A DNA stretch of 22,882 bases from Jimgerdemannia flammicorona (lineage: Eukaryota; Mucoromycota; Endogonomycetes; Endogonales; Endogonaceae): positions 1-22,882 of the forward strand of contig RBNI01001349.1 in NCBI GenBank assembly GCA_003990745.1, written 5' to 3'. Position numbers and translations under genes: made by a program. The notes beneath the pieces were generated by a model, which saw only the letters and a list, made by a program, of their open reading frames with translations, was not told the DNA's origin and made no database searches. Shown here piece after piece: positions 20,641 to 22,882 of the stretch. Position 1 is the first letter of the stretch. Every line of letters begins with the position of its first letter.

Positions 20641-21497
20641 TTCGACCTCCATAACCACAAGGCCACAAGGACGCCAAGAGCCAAGAGCCTTGGCACCAAC
20701 ACAATTCCCTGACCTCCATACCCCTCCGCCTTAATGACGGAGAGTTGTGATATAGAGAAGTAACAGGTGGCCAGGCGTCATATGAGCACGGTCGCGTGAG
20801 CTTATTTCAACCACCCACCTTTGGCTGTTGCGCCAATATTAAACCTGAGCGTCTCTATTGCAAATATGCGATACATGAAGTCTAATACTTTGGAGCATTT
20901 ATTTATATTTATACTATTAAGCATATAAAACTTTCTTATTGGTACTTAAATTAGTATTTCATGTTTAAATAGTTTATTTTATAAATATATTTTTAAAAAA
21001 TATAAATTTTATAGTATTATATAAGACAAAGTGAACTTGGGAAGTCATCGGTGGCTTGAAAAGAATTTTCACGCGTTCCTTTCCTTTTAGGCAAAGATAC
21101 ATAATACGCATTATCGCGTCTGTCACTTCCTGAACAATGTGCGTAATTTTCAAGGAAAGTATGTATTTATATGCTACCAGTCACGCGCATCCCTACTGGC
21201 ATACAGCCTTTCGTCCTGCATTAGATGTTTGGCGCTGGTCTGCAGGGAACATCCTTGAGCATACGTGCTGAAGGCCCATACCTGCATGTCAGTGTCCAGG
21301 GTGTTATGCATACCTACTGGCATATGGCCCTTCATATGCCTAGAAGCAGTCTGCAGGGAACATCCTTGAGCATACATGCTGAAGGCCTATACCTGCATCC
21401 TGTTTTCCAGTATGCAGTTGACTGTCGTTGTACTTCTTTTGTTTGGTTTTGTGGACACGTTAAACAAACAGCTTAGAACTTTTTTTTATTTTTATAG
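20641..21497. other. Gene-free spacer with AT-rich island
   Basis: From about 20875 to 21025 the sequence is almost only A and T, with many TATAAA/ATTTAT runs, in sharp contrast to both sides. It is followed by the direct repeat described separately, then a pyrimidine-rich tract ending in TATAG just before the ATG at 21498. No transposase-like or tRNA-like sequence was seen. Confidence 0.55.
21188..21411. repeat. Two-unit imperfect direct repeat (about 105-120 bp units)
   Basis: Unit 1 (about 21188-21308) and unit 2 (about 21309-21411) both open with CAT-CCTACTGGCATA. They share a 49-nt core, TCTGCAGGGAACATCC and onward, at 21239-21287 and 21350-21398, with only two mismatches. Unit 2 is about 10 nt shorter in the middle. 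The cores are 111 nt apart. It could be a minisatellite or remnant of a mobile element. Confidence 0.8.
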
Positions 21498-22839
21498 ATG
21501 TTTCGTGATATCATGTTCGACTATCTCAGTAGTGTGAGGTATAAAGATTGGTCAATCATCTCTATGTTGCAATACATAGAATCGAAGCAGGAACTATATG
21601 TCGATATGATCGACAATATCAAAGAAGATATCTATACCGTGCTCCAGAGCTACGAGAAAAGTGAAAGCGTCAGCAAAAATGCTAAAAAAAAGATGAACAG
21701 AATGTTGTCTGCATATGACAAATTGTTCTCAACTGTCGAAGTATCGCAGTTCAAGAATAAGCTGAGATACAAAACTGAAGCAGAAGAACACAAGACTGCA
21801 TTAAGAATGAAACATACTTCGGTGTGTACCAATGAAGATCTAAAGGTAACCTCAGAAATCAGGATGTGAAATTTCTTACAATAGCTTTACTAATATTTTA
21901 CTAATATTTATATCAGGAATTTCATGCGAACAAGCGCGTAGTCAATCAACTCGTCGATGGAGACGATAACAGCGACAGATTGACTGAGAAAGACGTCAGT
22001 GAAGGCGAGAATGGGGACTGCGCGGCTTCGGCAGAAGAAAACCGCGATACCTCAATGAAGATGGGAAACGAAGCCGATTACGCATTTGTGGAAAGATTGG
22101 AGCATCAAGACACCTCAAGTCATACTAAATATTGGATTCTCTCGAGTGGAACAAACGTACAAGAGGTATTGGCGAATTACGTCGAGACGATCCCAGAATC
22201 TCAGAAATGCTCGAAGTAAGCCATTCCGATCCGATTCTTCAATATCGTATTAATCACAAGAATTTTTGAAGCCCGGTTTACTGGGGGATATTGGATCTCA
22301 CCGGCGACCATCCAGAAACGAAGGCCCTGTTTTCCATTGAGGATTGGGCAGAGATGGTAAAGAGCTTTCATCAAGACGTCAAGCTGTCGCATACAAAGGT
22401 GTCCGATGCCATATGTCGATTTTTTGATGAAGTTCACAAGGTAACCTCGAGCTTCATTTCATGTGGAGTTGGACGAACCTTCGCTTATTCCTTCCCCCTC
22501 TCACGCTTTTACCAGATTGTCAATGACGGCAATTACCCAGCGCTAGCGTTTGATCGTCTCATGCCGGAATCCATTGCAAAAGAGTACGGTATCGCACTCA
22601 CCGCAGACGACAAACGCGACATCAATACTTTGATGCTCGCCATCATGACATAGTGAGTTGAAGTGATATATTTACCTTTGTTAAATTATACATCCTATTG
22701 AAACGATACGGCATTCACCACCTAGTGCGGAAAATCTCGGCGACGTAGATCTGCCGGTCTCAGAGGCGGCATTTGACAATTCATTTCCCAACATGCTAAC
22801 GAGACGATTCCTTGACAGATCCGAGTTGAAAATGGACGT
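21498..22839 (+). CDS. Unknown fungal accessory protein with W-x-L-S-S-G motif, 3' end outside the window
   Basis: Exons: 21498-21845, 21917-22215, 22272-22440, 22516-22652 and 22726-22839, all in phase; a donor GTGAGT at 22840 shows the gene continues. The first 116 residues are Lys/Glu-rich helices (a coiled-coil candidate). The next 60 are acidic and disordered. Then comes a compact domain: KYWILSSGTNVQEVL, VYWGILDLTGDHPETKALFS, IEDWAEMVKSFHQD and, after the fourth intron, FDNSFPNMLTRRFLD. I recall 'W-x-L-S-G-x-x-V-E-x-V-L' patterns in hypothetical proteins of Mucoromycota, often multicopy and of unknown function. I assign none. The ATG is immediately preceded by a pyrimidine tract and TATAG, a good splice acceptor, so an upstream coding exon may exist. 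The intron 22441-22515 is 75 nt, in frame and without a stop, so it may be retained in some transcripts. Confidence 0.72.
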
Positions 22840-22882
22840 GTGAGTTTTAATGATCTGGCTTTACGTCTTTGTGGAAAAAAAA

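Noticed and set aside
1..22882. tRNA, rRNA, CRISPR or complete transposon
   Set aside because: No cloverleaf-type arms with T-loop consensus, no regular spaced repeats and no transposase or reverse-transcriptase motifs were seen on either strand; a tRNA scan would settle the first point.

Overview
The window is nuclear DNA of an intron-rich fungus. Every gene follows GT-AG rules with short introns (about 58-190 nt), and the protein set is fungal: alpha-tubulin, ADF/cofilin, a Mis6/CENP-I kinetochore subunit and a Tgl3/4/5-type patatin lipase. A beta-propeller-like cation channel and a 'W-x-L-S-S-G' orphan protein resemble families I associate with early-diverging filamentous fungi (Mucoromycota in the broad sense, e.g. 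Endogonales or Mortierellales relatives). That placement is inference from family memory, not from a search.

Layout, left to right: (1) 404-922 (+), a 98-aa helical protein in three exons. (2) 1807-5248 (-), a 1114-aa membrane protein: beta-propeller-like N-terminus plus a six-helix TRP-type channel, one intron. (3) 5769-7611 (-), alpha-tubulin, five exons. (4) 8558-10432 (-), a 624-aa disordered Trp/Gly-rich protein with a conserved C-terminal block. (5) 10507-14880 (-), CENP-I/Mis6, 780 aa in 19 exons, each junction checked for phase. (6) 15017-15503 (+), a 107-aa very basic protein, divergent from CENP-I. (7) 15823-19108 (-), patatin-like triacylglycerol lipase, 560 aa in 16 exons including an 8-nt microexon. 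(8) 19451-20477 (-), cofilin, with a first coding exon that is only the ATG. (9) 20478-21497, a gene-free stretch with a compact promoter, an AT-rich island and a two-unit direct repeat. (10) 21498 to beyond 22839 (+), an unfamiliar fungal accessory gene that runs off the window.

Genes 2 to 8 are mostly a housekeeping block (cytoskeleton, kinetochore, lipid mobilisation) with no operon-like logic. The shortest spacing is 74 bp, between CENP-I and the Trp/Gly-rich gene. The right-hand 2.4 kb looks like accessory sequence.

The points I find most worth following are: a dense SQ cluster (possible ATM/ATR-type kinase sites) at the N-terminus of CENP-I; replacement of the patatin catalytic Asp motif by E-A-S in the lipase; the 8-nt microexon; the GW/WG-rich disordered protein; and the unknown W-x-L-S-S-G gene beside its repeats.
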